NCBI GenBank assembly: GCA_002337385.1 | Contig: DDFY01000012.1 | Location: 10,540-74,539, forward strand | DNA length: 64,000 nucleotides | Direction of reading: 5' to 3' | Origin: Erythrobacter sp. UBA1916 | GTDB lineage: Bacteria; Pseudomonadota; Alphaproteobacteria; Sphingomonadales; Sphingomonadaceae | Shown: piece after piece, positions 17,522-25,894 of the stretch | How the letters are laid out: every line of letters starts with the position of its first letter | How positions within the stretch are numbered: the stretch's first letter is position 1 | The notes under the pieces: model-generated | The model's input: only the letters and a program-made list of their open reading frames with translations | Database searches by the model: none | What the model was told of the DNA's origin: nothing | Translations under genes and position numbers: made by a program

Positions 17522-19732
17522 TTACTGGTGGTACTTGGCGTAGCTTAGGTCGAAGCGGTCGGCTTCCATCACCTTGGTCCAGGCCTTGGCGAAGTCCTCG
17601 GCGAACTTGGCCGCGCTGGTGTCCTCGGCATAGACCTCGGCAATGGCGCGCAGCTGCGAGTTCGAGCCGAACACCAGATCGGTGCGGGTGGCATGCCACT
17701 TGTCCGCGCCGCTCGCCCGGTCCATGCCGACGTACTCCTCGTCGCCGCTGCCATCCACGACCACCCACTTCGTGCCCATGTCGAGCAGGTTCACGAAGAA
17801 GTCGTTGCTGAGCACGCCGGGGCGCTCGGTCAGCACGCCGACGGTGTTGCCATGCGTGGGGTGCGGGGTGACGGCACCCAAGGCGCGCATCCCGGCCACC
17901 AGCACCGCCATCTCAGGTACCGACAGGCCGAGCAGCTGCGCGCGGTCGATCAGCATGTCCTCGGTCCTCACCTGGGCCTTGGCCTTGAGGTAGTTGCGGA
18001 AGCCGTCAGCGAAGGGTTCGAGCGGTTCGAAGCTTTCGGCATCGGTCTGCTCTTCACTTGCATCGCCGCGCCCGGTGCTGAGCGTGACGCTGACCGCGTG
18101 GCCGCCGTCCTGCGCTGCCTTCTCGACCGCCGCCGCGCCTGCCAGCACGATGGCATCGGCCATCGACAGGCTGCCGCGCAGTTCGTCGAGCTTGGCGAGC
18201 ACCTTGGCGAGCACCTCCGGCTCGTTGACCGCCCAGTCCTTCTGCGGAGCAAGGCGAACGTGCGCGCCGTTGGCACCGCCGCGGTTGTCCGAGCCGCGGA
18301 AGGTCGAGGCCGAGGCCCAGGCCGCCTTGACCAGTTCGCTCACTGTGAGCCCCGAGCCGAGCACCTTCTGCTTGAAGGCGGCGACATCGGCCTCGCTTGC
18401 GGGCGTTCCGGCGGGCACCGGGTCCTGCCAGATCAGGTCTTCGGCGGGGACGTCCGGCCCGAGGTAGCGCGCCTTGGGGCCCATGTCGCGGTGGGTCAGC
18501 TTGAACCAGGCGCGGGCGAAGGCATCGTCAAGCGCGGCCTGATCGTCGCGGAAGCGTTCGGAAATCTTGCGATAGTCCGGGTCCATCTTCAGCGCCATGT
18601 CGGCCGTGGTCATCATGGTTGGCACCTTCTTCGAAGGATCGCGCGCATCGGGTGCCTTGTCTTCTTCCGACTGATTGATCGGCTGCCACTGCTTTGCGCC
18701 CGCCGGGCTGGTCACCAGCTCGTAGTCATATTTGAACAGCAGGCGGAAGTAGTCGCCGCCCCACTGGGTGGGGTTGTTCGACCAGGCCCCTTCGAGCCCC
18801 GAGGTGGTGATGCGCCCCGCGGCGATGTCCTCGGCCTTGGTGCTCCAGCCAAAGCCCTGCTGCTCCAGCGCGCCGCCTTCGGGTGCGCTCGACAGCTGGT
18901 CGGGCGTGACCATGCCGTGGGTCTTGCCGAAGGCGTGGCCGCCGGCGGTCAGCGCGACGGTTTCCTCGTCGTTCATGGCCATGCGGGCGAAGGTTTCGCG
19001 CATGTCACGCGCCGATGCGAGCGGATCGGGCTCGCCGCCGGGGCCTTCGGGATTGACGTAGATCAGGCCCATCTGGATCGCCGCCAGCGGGTTTTCGAGC
19101 GCCTTGCCTTCATCGGGAATGATGCGCGTTTCAACGCCCTCGTCGACCCATTGGTCTTCGCTGCCCCAGTAGACCTTCTCCGGCTCGTAAACGTCCTTGC
19201 GGCCGCCGCCATAGCCGAACACCGGGCCGCCCATGCTCTCGATGGCGACATTGCCGGTGAGGATGAACAGGTCAGCCCAGCTGATGTGTTTGCCGTACTT
19301 CTTCTTGATCGGCCACAGCAGGCGGCGTGCCTTGTCGAGGTTGCCGTTATCGGGCCACGAGTTGAGCGGGGCGAAACGCTGCTGGCCGCTGCCGGAGCCG
19401 CCGCGCCCGTCGCCGGTGCGGTAGGTGCCTGCGGCGTGCCAGGCCATGCGGATGAAGAACGGGCCGTAGTGGCCATAGTCGGCCGGCCACCAGTCCTGGC
19501 TGTCAGTCATCAGCGCGGTGAGGTCGGCCTTCAGCGCATTGTAGTCGAGCGCGTTGAACGCCTCGCAATAGTCGAAGTCTGCGCCCATCGGATCGGGCGA
19601 CTTGCCGTCTTGCGTCAGAATTTCGAGGTCGAGCGCGTCGGGCCACCAATCCTTGTTGGTGCGGCCCAGCAGGCTGCGCATTCCACCTTTGTGCATCGGG
19701 CACCCGCCCAGCGAACCGGTCTCAGCATCCAT
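17522..19732 (-). CDS. katG: Catalase-peroxidase
   Basis: Haem enzyme that removes hydrogen peroxide by catalase and peroxidase reactions; 736 residues, the normal two-domain size. The distal haem site is intact (RMAWHAAGTYRTGDGRGG, with Arg, Trp and His), and so is the proximal His region (LTAGGHAFGKTHG). The residues forming the Met-Tyr-Trp adduct are present: the Trp above, Tyr in IQMGLIYVNPEGP and Met in RMAMNDEE. The second, non-haem-binding domain fills the C-terminal half. A strong AAGGAG ribosome site precedes the ATG at 19732. It lies in a same-strand series with ahpF and ahpC but has its own terminator and about 210 bases upstream for a promoter. Confidence 0.97.
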   Translation of the reverse strand: MDAETGSLGGCPMHKGGMRSLLGRTNKDWWPDALDLEILTQDGKSPDPMGADFDYCEAFNALDYNALKADLTALMTDSQDWWPADYGHYGPFFIRMAWHAAGTYRTGDGRGGSGSGQQRFAPLNSWPDNGNLDKARRLLWPIKKKYGKHISWADLFILTGNVAIESMGGPVFGYGGGRKDVYEPEKVYWGSEDQWVDEGVETRIIPDEGKALENPLAAIQMGLIYVNPEGPGGEPDPLASARDMRETFARMAMNDEETVALTAGGHAFGKTHGMVTPDQLSSAPEGGALEQQGFGWSTKAEDIAAGRITTSGLEGAWSNNPTQWGGDYFRLLFKYDYELVTSPAGAKQWQPINQSEEDKAPDARDPSKKVPTMMTTADMALKMDPDYRKISERFRDDQAALDDAFARAWFKLTHRDMGPKARYLGPDVPAEDLIWQDPVPAGTPASEADVAAFKQKVLGSGLTVSELVKAAWASASTFRGSDNRGGANGAHVRLAPQKDWAVNEPEVLAKVLAKLDELRGSLSMADAIVLAGAAAVEKAAQDGGHAVSVTLSTGRGDASEEQTDAESFEPLEPFADGFRNYLKAKAQVRTEDMLIDRAQLLGLSVPEMAVLVAGMRALGAVTPHPTHGNTVGVLTERPGVLSNDFFVNLLDMGTKWVVVDGSGDEEYVGMDRASGADKWHATRTDLVFGSNSQLRAIAEVYAEDTSAAKFAEDFAKAWTKVMEADRFDLSYAKYHQ

Positions 19733-19883
19733 GTCAAAATCTCCTTCCGCGACCCATGGAGCGAGTCGCCTTCTGAAAAGACAATGCGCGAGGGGCTGTT
19801 ATAGGTCCAAACGATTGATTGAGCTTCAGTGATCGATTTTGCCGCTCAATGGATGCGCAACGGTGTGGGCCCTTGGTCAAACG

Positions 19884-19918
19884 AAAAACCCGCGCCCGTC
19901 GGGTGACAGGCGCGGGTT
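19884..19918 (-). terminator. Rho-independent terminator of ahpF
   Basis: Minus-strand stem AACCCGCGCC paired with GGGCGCGGGTT, about 11-base loop, then TTTTCG. It sits 25 bases after the ahpF stop and separates ahpCF from katG. Confidence 0.9.
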
Positions 19919-19942
19919 CGCGATAGGTCCGGATGGAGCGCT

Positions 19943-21532
19943 TCAGGCGGCTTCGGCGATCTCTTCCGGGTTGGCGTTGCGGATGAGGAAGTCGAAGGCG
20001 GACAGCGCCGCCTTGCTGCCTTCGCCCATGGCGATGATGATCTGCTTGAACGGCACCGTGGTGCAGTCACCCGCCGCAAACACGCCGGGCAGATTGGTCG
20101 CCGCGTGCCCGTCGATCTCGATCTCGCCGAACTTGCTGAGCTTCAGGCCGCTGTCCTTTAGCCACTCGGTGTTGGGCACGAGGCCGATCTGGACGAACAC
20201 GCCTTCCAGCTCGACCTTGTGCTCCTCGCCGCTGTCGCGGTCCTTGTAGACAAGGCCGTTGACCCGTTCGCCGTCGCCCGTCACCTCGGTGGTCTGGGCG
20301 TTCACAAGAATGTCGACGTTGCTCATCGAGCGCAGCTTGTCCTGCAGCACCTGATCGGCGCGCAGCTTGGTGTCGAACTCGACCAGCGTCACGTGGCCGA
20401 CGATGCCGGCAAGGTCGATCGCCGCTTCGACGCCCGAGTTGCCGCCGCCGATCACCGCCACGCGCTTGCCCTTGAACAGCGGGCCGTCGCAGTGCGGGCA
20501 ATAGGCCACGCCGCGGTTGCGGTATTCGAACTCGCCCGGCACGCCGAGGTTGCGCCAGCGCGCGCCGGTCGACAGGATCACGGTGCGCGCCTTCAGCTCG
20601 GCGCCGTTTTCCAGCTGGATCGTGTGATAGCCGCCGAGTTTATCGGCCGGGATCAGCTTCGCCGCCTGTTGCAGGTTCATCACGTCGATGTCGTACTCGG
20701 CCACGTGCGCTTCGAGCTGGCGGGCGAGCTTGGGGCCTTCGGTGTAGGGCACCGAGATGAAGTTCTCGATCCCCATGGTGTCGAGCACCTGTCCGCCGAA
20801 CCGCTCTGCCGCGATGCCGGTCGAAAAGCCCTTGCGCGCGGTGTAGACCGCAGCTGCCGCACCGGCGGGGCCGCCGCCGACAACCAGCACCTCGAACGGA
20901 TCCTTATCGGCGATCTTGGCCGCAGCCCGGTCACCCGCGCCGCTGTCGAGCTTGGCGAGGATTTCCTCGACGCTCATCTTGCCACTGGCGAACATCTCGC
21001 CGTTCAGGAAGGTGGCGGGCACGGCCATCACGCCGCGCTCCTCGACCTCGTCCTGGAACGCGCCGCCTTCGATCAGCGTGGCGGTGATCTTCGGGTTGTA
21101 GAGCGCCATCAGCGTCAGTGCCTGCACCACGTCGGGGCAGTTGTGGCAGCTCAGCGAGAAATACATCTCGAAATCGTGTTCGCCCTCAAGCGCGGCGATC
21201 TGTTCGAGCACCTCGTCTTCGACCTTGGGCGGGTGGCCGCCAGCCCACAGCAGGGCGAGCACCAGCGAGGTGAATTCGTGGCCCATCGGCAGCCCGGCAA
21301 AGCGGACCCACTTGGACGCATCGGACGCGCGGCGGATGATGAAGCTGGGGCGGCGGGCGTCGTCACCGTCGAAGCTGGCGCTGACCATATCGTGGAGCGC
21401 GGCAATCTCTTCGAGCAGTTCGCGCGTCTGCGCCGACTTGGGATCATCGCCGAGCGAGGCGACCAGTTCGATCGGTTCACGCAGGTTGGCAAGATAGGTG
21501 CCGAGCTGCTGGGTCATGGTTGCATCGAGCAT
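19943..21532 (-). CDS. ahpF: Alkyl hydroperoxide reductase subunit F
   Basis: NADH-dependent flavoprotein that re-reduces AhpC; 529 residues. The N-terminal thioredoxin-like domain pair has the CxxC of SLSCHNCPDVVQAL. A linker follows, then the FAD domain (VVGGGPAGAAAAVYTARKG), the thioredoxin-reductase-type redox pair YCPHCDGP and the NADH site AVIGGGNSGVEAA. The C-terminus carries the flavin motif GVFAAGDCTTVP. A good AAGGAGA ribosome site precedes the ATG at 21532. ahpC lies about 210 bases upstream on the same strand, separated by a strong hairpin. Confidence 0.97.
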   Translation of the reverse strand: MLDATMTQQLGTYLANLREPIELVASLGDDPKSAQTRELLEEIAALHDMVSASFDGDDARRPSFIIRRASDASKWVRFAGLPMGHEFTSLVLALLWAGGHPPKVEDEVLEQIAALEGEHDFEMYFSLSCHNCPDVVQALTLMALYNPKITATLIEGGAFQDEVEERGVMAVPATFLNGEMFASGKMSVEEILAKLDSGAGDRAAAKIADKDPFEVLVVGGGPAGAAAAVYTARKGFSTGIAAERFGGQVLDTMGIENFISVPYTEGPKLARQLEAHVAEYDIDVMNLQQAAKLIPADKLGGYHTIQLENGAELKARTVILSTGARWRNLGVPGEFEYRNRGVAYCPHCDGPLFKGKRVAVIGGGNSGVEAAIDLAGIVGHVTLVEFDTKLRADQVLQDKLRSMSNVDILVNAQTTEVTGDGERVNGLVYKDRDSGEEHKVELEGVFVQIGLVPNTEWLKDSGLKLSKFGEIEIDGHAATNLPGVFAAGDCTTVPFKQIIIAMGEGSKAALSAFDFLIRNANPEEIAEAA

Positions 21533-21590
21533 GCCTAGTCTCCTTCAGGGCGGGGCGATGGTGAAAAAAGGGGGAGGGAGGGGACGCGAT

Positions 21591-21632
21591 GAAGGCCCGG
21601 GGCGAGGGGTAGGGGGCAATCCCCGGGCCTTC
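21591..21632 (-). other. Perfect inverted repeat between ahpC and ahpF
   Basis: Twelve-base perfect arms (GAAGGCCCGGGG / CCCCGGGCCTTC) around an 18-base loop in the ahpC-ahpF intergenic region. There is no T-run after it on the minus strand, so it is more likely an mRNA-stabilising or attenuating stem that sets AhpC above AhpF than a full terminator. Confidence 0.7.
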
Positions 21633-21739
21633 TAGCGACCCGAGCCCGCTGAGGGGCCGGGAGTGCGCGGCGGGCTTTGTGCCCGCCTGCGCCGCATTCA
21701 TAGGTCGGACCTGTCCGACCGTCAGATCGTGTCGATCGG

Positions 21740-22306
21740 TTAGATCTTGCCGACGAGGTCCAGCGACGGGGCGAGGGTATCCGAACCTTCTTCCCATGCC
21801 GCCGGGCAGACCTGACCGGGGTTGTTGCGGACGTACTGCGCGGCCTTGATCTTGCGGGTCAGCTCGGTGGCGTTGCGGCCCACGCCCTCGCAGGTGATTT
21901 CCATGATCTGGATCACGCCGTCGGGATCGACCACGAAGGTCGCACGGTCAGCGAGGCCCATTTCCTCGCGCAGAACGCCGAAGTTGTTGCTCAGCGTGTG
22001 CAGCTGGTCGCCGAGGAAGGCATACTTCAGCTTGCCGATCTTTTCCGAGGTGTCGTGCCAAGCCTTGTGGCTGAAGTGGGTGTCGGTCGACACGCCGAAC
22101 ACTTCCACGCCCATGCCCTGCAGTTCGTCATACTTGGCGCCGAGGTCTTCGAGCTCGGTCGGGCAGACGAAGGTGAAGTCGGCCGGGTAGAAGAAGAACA
22201 CCGCCCACTTGCCGGCGATGTCGGCTTCGGTGACGTCGAAGAAGTCCTTGCCGGCCTGGAATGCGGTGGCCTTGAACGGTTTGATGGTGCTGCCGATAAT
22301 ACCCAA
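21740..22306 (-). CDS. ahpC: Alkyl hydroperoxide reductase subunit C (peroxiredoxin)
   Basis: Typical 2-Cys peroxiredoxin that reduces H2O2 and organic hydroperoxides; 188 residues. The peroxidatic Cys48 lies in ADFTFVCPTELED and the resolving Cys167 in NNPGQVCPAAWEEG; the GGLG-equivalent and YF-type C-terminal region are replaced by the bacterial AhpC ending DLVGKI. The start codon is TTG at 22306: ACAGGAGAAG lies at the right distance, and the resulting MGIIGSTIKPF start matches AhpC proteins; no ATG is available there. It works with AhpF just downstream. Confidence 0.97.
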   Translation of the reverse strand: MGIIGSTIKPFKATAFQAGKDFFDVTEADIAGKWAVFFFYPADFTFVCPTELEDLGAKYDELQGMGVEVFGVSTDTHFSHKAWHDTSEKIGKLKYAFLGDQLHTLSNNFGVLREEMGLADRATFVVDPDGVIQIMEITCEGVGRNATELTRKIKAAQYVRNNPGQVCPAAWEEGSDTLAPSLDLVGKI

Positions 22307-22397
22307 ATGTCTTCTCCTGTTTGGACTGCTGGTGTTGAACTCGTGATGCCCAGATAGCGATGGATTGCCGCCAGAGAAGCGGGTTGTTGCGATTTGC

Positions 22398-22418
22398 TTG
22401 ATCGAGAAAGTCGATCAA
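22398..22418. promoter_or_regulatory. Palindrome in the ahpC upstream region, candidate operator
   Basis: Perfect dyad TTGATCGA-GAAAG-TCGATCAA about 100 bases upstream of ahpC, in the divergent region shared with the membrane protein gene. The ATCG-N7-CGAT core has the half-site geometry of OxyR-type (LysR family) sites. A related GATCGAT occurs at 19831, also about 100 bases upstream of katG. The link to peroxide regulation is inference. Confidence 0.45.
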
Positions 22419-22533
22419 TTGGCTTTTGCATAAGAGGTTTGGACGATTTTAGACCCGTGGCTCCTGCGAAGCTGGATTTCGCCTGCCGCTGCGCTAGACA
22501 TTGGGCAGGCTTGGATCACGGGAGAGGTCGGCC

Positions 22534-23301
22534 ATGACAACAGATGCCCAAGCGGCAAGCGGCAGGGTTGCCCCCGGATGGCGGACCCGCTTCCGGCCCA
22601 GTTTTCACTTCTGGCTGGTGCTGGCGATGTGTTTCTTCGTGTTCGCAGGGTTCGGGCTGCATTCCGCGTTGCCCGCCCTGCAAGGCCGCTTTCCGCCCGC
22701 ACCGCCGATCGTGCATCTGCACGCAATCGTGTTCGTCGCCTGGATGCTGCTGTTGCTGGTGCAGACGAGCCTCGTGTGTGCGGGCAATGTGAAGCTGCAT
22801 CGCAGCCTTGGCCTGTGGGGCATTTCTCACGCTACGGCCATTCTGCTGATTGGCCTGGCGATTCAGCTGATCGCCTCGCGCGCGGGGATGGACGCGGGGC
22901 GCGAACCGGGGACGGACGGGCTCTATCTCGGGGTGCTGGCGGTGATCGCCTTCGGCGTGCTGTTCACCGCCGCGATCCGCAACCGCCAGCGGCCCATGGT
23001 GCACAAGCAGGCGATTGGCTTTGCAATGCTGCCCGTGTTGCCGCCCGGGGTGAACCGGTTCTGGTTCAATGTGCTGGGGCTGGACGATCCGATCCCGACC
23101 TTCTGGCTATACCTCACCTTATGGTCGATGGCGGGCGCACTGCTGATCTACGAATGGCGCAAGGCCGGGCGGATCAACGGGTGGTCGCTGTTCGGCGCGG
23201 GTTGGATTTTCGTGCAGGGTGCGGTGCACGAGGCGGTGGTGGGCACCGCCTGGTTCAGCGAGTTCTCACGCGCACTGCTGGAGCTGTCGCGCTATCGGTG
23301 A
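22534..23301 (+). CDS. Integral membrane protein, DUF2306-like
   Basis: A 255-residue protein with about six to seven hydrophobic helices after a 25-residue polar N-terminus. The segments FHFWLVLAMCFFVFAGFGL, then IVHLHAIVFVAWMLLLLVQ and the following VKLHRSLGLWG resemble a group of small membrane proteins with conserved His residues near helix ends (HLHA, LHRSLG), often filed as DUF2306 or left unnamed. Such His pairs may bind metal or haem, but nothing here proves it. The ATG at 22534 has a GGGAGAGG ribosome site. It is divergent from ahpC and convergent with aroC. Confidence 0.7.
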   Translation: MTTDAQAASGRVAPGWRTRFRPSFHFWLVLAMCFFVFAGFGLHSALPALQGRFPPAPPIVHLHAIVFVAWMLLLLVQTSLVCAGNVKLHRSLGLWGISHATAILLIGLAIQLIASRAGMDAGREPGTDGLYLGVLAVIAFGVLFTAAIRNRQRPMVHKQAIGFAMLPVLPPGVNRFWFNVLGLDDPIPTFWLYLTLWSMAGALLIYEWRKAGRINGWSLFGAGWIFVQGAVHEAVVGTAWFSEFSRALLELSRYR

Positions 23302-23354
23302 TGCATTTCGTCTGCCAGTATCGGTCGCGATGCGACCGCAAGGGCGAGCGAAAA

Positions 23355-24422
23355 TCACCCACACTGCCCGCGCTGCAGCAGCTTCTGGTCGGCCAGCACC
23401 AGTGCCATCATCGCCTCGACCACCGGCGCGCCGCGAATGCCCACGCAGGGATCGTGGCGGCCCTTGGTGCGGACCTCGGTTGCCTCGCCATCGCTGGTGA
23501 TGCTTTGGCGCGGGGTGAGGATCGAGCTGGTCGGCTTGAACGCCACCCGGCACACCACCGGCTGGCCGGTCGAAATGCCGCCTGCAATGCCGCCCGCGTG
23601 GTTGGCCAGAAACTCCGGCCCATCCTCGCCGGGGCGCATTTCGTCGGCGTTCTCTTCGCCGGTCAGGCGTGCCGCCTCAAACCCGTCGCCGATCTCGACC
23701 GCCTTTACCGCATTGATGCTCATCATCGCGGCGGCCAGTTCGCTGTCGAGCTTGGCATAGAGCGGCGCGCCCCAGCCTGCTGGAACGCCCATCGCCACGC
23801 ATTCCACCACCGCACCGAGCGACGAACCCGCCTTGCGCGCATCGTCCACCAGCGCCTCCCAGCGCTTGGCGGCCTGCGCATCGGGGCAGAAGAACGGGTT
23901 GTTGCCAATCTCATCGAGGTCGATGTTCGCGCGGTCGATCGCGTCGCCGCCGATCTCGCAGACATAGGCCACGATCCGCACTTCGGGCACCACCAGCCGT
24001 GCCACCGCACCCGCTGCTACCCGCGCCGCCGTCTCGCGCGCGGAGGAGCGCCCGCCGCCGCGATAGTCGCGCAGACCGTATTTGGCGTCATAGGCATAGT
24101 CGGCATGACCGGGGCGATAGGCCTTGGCGATCTCGCCATAGTCCTTGCTGCGCTGATCGGTGTTCTCGATCATCAGGCTGATCGGCGTGCCGGTGGTCTT
24201 GCCCTCGAACACGCCAGAGAGGATCTTGACCTGATCGGGCTCCTGTCGCTGGGTGGTGAAGCGGCTCTGGCCCGGGCGGCGCGCGTCGAGGAACGGCTGG
24301 ATCGCCTCCGCCGACAGCTCCAGCCCCGGGGGGCACCCGTCGACCACGGCGCCCAGCGCCGGGCCATGGCTTTCGCCCCAGGTGGTGAAGCGGAAAAGGC
24401 GTCCGAAAGTGTTAAAGCTCAT
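23355..24422 (-). CDS. aroC: Chorismate synthase
   Basis: Last step of the shikimate pathway, converting EPSP to chorismate with reduced FMN. The 355-residue protein shows all three AroC signatures: the N-terminal GRLFRFTTWGESHGPALG, the central YGLRDYRGGGRSSARETAAR and the C-terminal KGRHDPCVGIRG. Both invariant histidines of the active site are visible (ESHG and GRHDP). The ATG at 24422 gives the canonical MSFNTFG start. It is alone on the minus strand. Chorismate supplies both the pheA branch and ubiquinone synthesis, both represented elsewhere in this window, though not linked to it. Confidence 0.97.
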   Translation of the reverse strand: MSFNTFGRLFRFTTWGESHGPALGAVVDGCPPGLELSAEAIQPFLDARRPGQSRFTTQRQEPDQVKILSGVFEGKTTGTPISLMIENTDQRSKDYGEIAKAYRPGHADYAYDAKYGLRDYRGGGRSSARETAARVAAGAVARLVVPEVRIVAYVCEIGGDAIDRANIDLDEIGNNPFFCPDAQAAKRWEALVDDARKAGSSLGAVVECVAMGVPAGWGAPLYAKLDSELAAAMMSINAVKAVEIGDGFEAARLTGEENADEMRPGEDGPEFLANHAGGIAGGISTGQPVVCRVAFKPTSSILTPRQSITSDGEATEVRTKGRHDPCVGIRGAPVVEAMMALVLADQKLLQRGQCG

Positions 24423-24732
24423 GGCGTGAGCCTATTGTGCGAAACTGCGCAAATGTCCACTTTCCTACGCAGCCTCGGCTCGTGCACCCTCTCTACATGA
24501 CCGATTTTTCGATTCCGACGTGGGCCTGTGCGAAGTCGCTGCCGTTTTGCGCAAGTGTCAACTTCGCTGCGCGCAGCCAACTATCGGATAACTATGGAGT
24601 AAGGGGCCGGTCGCCGGGGTGTCACGGTGTCAACTTCGTCACCTTTGCGCGCCGGGTGACTAAGCGGCAGGACTTGCGGACAATCGCAAGCTTGCTCTGG
24701 CCAAAGCGGCCGCAAGGGGGCAGGAACAGAAC
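24423..24732. repeat. 310-base non-coding stretch with related motifs
   Basis: The longest gene-free stretch of the window, between the divergent aroC and ruvA starts. I see no credible gene in it. It contains three related elements: TGTGCGAAACTGCGCAAATG followed by TCCACTTT (from 24436); a longer version from about 24527 with GCGCAAGTGTCAACTTCGC; and GGTGTCAACTTCGTCACC at 24626. All three centre on TGTC(A/C)ACTT, and the first two are each followed by a GCAGCC. They may be dispersed intergenic repeats or protein-binding sites. The stretch must also hold the aroC and ruvA promoters. Confidence 0.45.
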
Positions 24733-25341
24733 ATGATCGCAAAACTGACAGGACGGCTGGACGAAACCGGCGAGGATTGGGCGGTAATCGACGTGAACGG
24801 CGTCGGCTACCTCGTCTTTTGTTCGGCGCGGACCTTGTCGACGCTTGGCTCCGTGGGCGACACCGTCCGCGTATTCACGCAGATGCAGGTGAGCGAGAAC
24901 GACATGCGCCTGCTCGGCTTTGCCGCCGGCGAAGAGCGTGACTGGTTCCGCCTGCTCACCGGGGTGCAGGGCGTGGGCAGCAAGGTGGCTTTGGCGATCC
25001 TCTCGGCCTTGTCGACCGGTGAGCTGCGCGAAGCCTGCTCGCGGGTGGATGCGGCGAGTGTGGCGCGCGCCAATGGCGTGGGGCCGAAGCTGGCGGGCCG
25101 GATCGTCAACGAGCTGAAGGACAAGGCTGGCGCGATGCCGGGCCTGTCGGGGGGCGTGGGCGGAGTGGCCGTTGCCGCACCCGTCGGCGGGGCGAGCGCC
25201 GATGCGGTCTCGGCGCTCGAAAACCTCGGGTTCAAGCCCGGTGTGGCAGCGCAGGCAGTGGCCCGCGCGCTCGACGAACTGGGCGAAGATGCGGACGAAG
25301 GCGAGCTTATTCGCGTGGCGCTGAAGAAGGCGGCTGGATAG
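24733..25341 (+). CDS. ruvA: Holliday junction DNA helicase subunit RuvA
   Basis: Binds four-way junctions as a tetramer and loads the RuvB motor; 202 residues, normal length. Domain I starts MIAKLTGRLDETGED; domain II has the helix-hairpin-helix motif in LTGVQGVGSKVALAIL and the second in ANGVGPKLAGRIVNELKDK. Domain III, the RuvB-binding part, follows a Gly/Ala linker (DAVSALENLGFKPGVAAQAV). The start is the ATG at 24733. ruvC is not next to it in this window. Two unrelated small genes separate it from ruvB. Confidence 0.97.
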   Translation: MIAKLTGRLDETGEDWAVIDVNGVGYLVFCSARTLSTLGSVGDTVRVFTQMQVSENDMRLLGFAAGEERDWFRLLTGVQGVGSKVALAILSALSTGELREACSRVDAASVARANGVGPKLAGRIVNELKDKAGAMPGLSGGVGGVAVAAPVGGASADAVSALENLGFKPGVAAQAVARALDELGEDADEGELIRVALKKAAG

Positions 25342-25351
25342 GAGACGAACT

Positions 25352-25894
25352 ATGCGTAACCCCCTTATCGTTCTTGCAGCGGCCCTGATGCTGGCCAGCC
25401 CTGCCATGGCGCAGAGCGATCCAACGTTGAGATACGGCCCCGTGTTCATGGAGTTTGGCAGCTGGCGGTCGGTGGCCTCTGGTCAGCGGCTTGACGTGTC
25501 GCAGCAGTTCAAGGCGATCTTCGACACGGTGCGCAGCGGGCCCGACGGCGAACCCAATCGCCGCTTCGACAGCGCCGCGCGCTACATGAACCTGCTCGTC
25601 GCGCACGGTGTGCCGCGCGAGAATGTGCATGTCGCGGTGGTGGTCCATGGCCCCGCGATCTGGGACGTGACCACCGATGAGGCCTATCGCCGCCATTCAC
25701 AGGGCGAGGACAACCCGAGCCGCGAGCTGGTGCGGGCGATGCTGGCGCAAGGCGTGCAGTTCATCGTTTGCGGACAAGCGGCGCTAGGGCAGGGCATCGA
25801 GAGTGAAGACCTGATGCCAGGCGTGACCATGGCGCTGTCGCAAACCGTGGCGACCAGCGTGCTCCACCAACAGGGCTATACGAACATCCCGTGA
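25352..25894 (+). CDS. Secreted DsrE/DsrF-like protein
   Basis: A 180-residue protein with a Sec signal peptide (LIVLAAALMLASPAMAQ). The mature part has the DsrE/F fold pattern: a Rossmann-like strand ENVHVAVVVHGPAIW, an exposed helix region, and the conserved Cys in VQFIVCGQAALGQGI. The DsrE family includes sulfur-relay proteins; periplasmic single-Cys versions are common and uncharacterised. A GGAGA ribosome site lies just before the ATG, 10 bases after ruvA. The stop overlaps the next gene (GTGA). Its position inside the ruvA-ruvB unit is unusual; no DNA-repair role is evident. Confidence 0.82.
   Translation: MRNPLIVLAAALMLASPAMAQSDPTLRYGPVFMEFGSWRSVASGQRLDVSQQFKAIFDTVRSGPDGEPNRRFDSAARYMNLLVAHGVPRENVHVAVVVHGPAIWDVTTDEAYRRHSQGEDNPSRELVRAMLAQGVQFIVCGQAALGQGIESEDLMPGVTMALSQTVATSVLHQQGYTNIP

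Noticed and set aside
17693..19804. Very long open frame (703 codons) antisense to katG
   Set aside because: Composition is a shadow of a GC-rich, strongly conserved gene on the other strand; katG is full length and carries every motif, and no ribosome site or domain supports the antisense frame.
24423..24740. SOS (LexA) box before ruvA
   Set aside because: Only GAACAGAAC is present just before the start; the alphaproteobacterial GTTC/GAAC direct repeat with seven-base spacing was not found.
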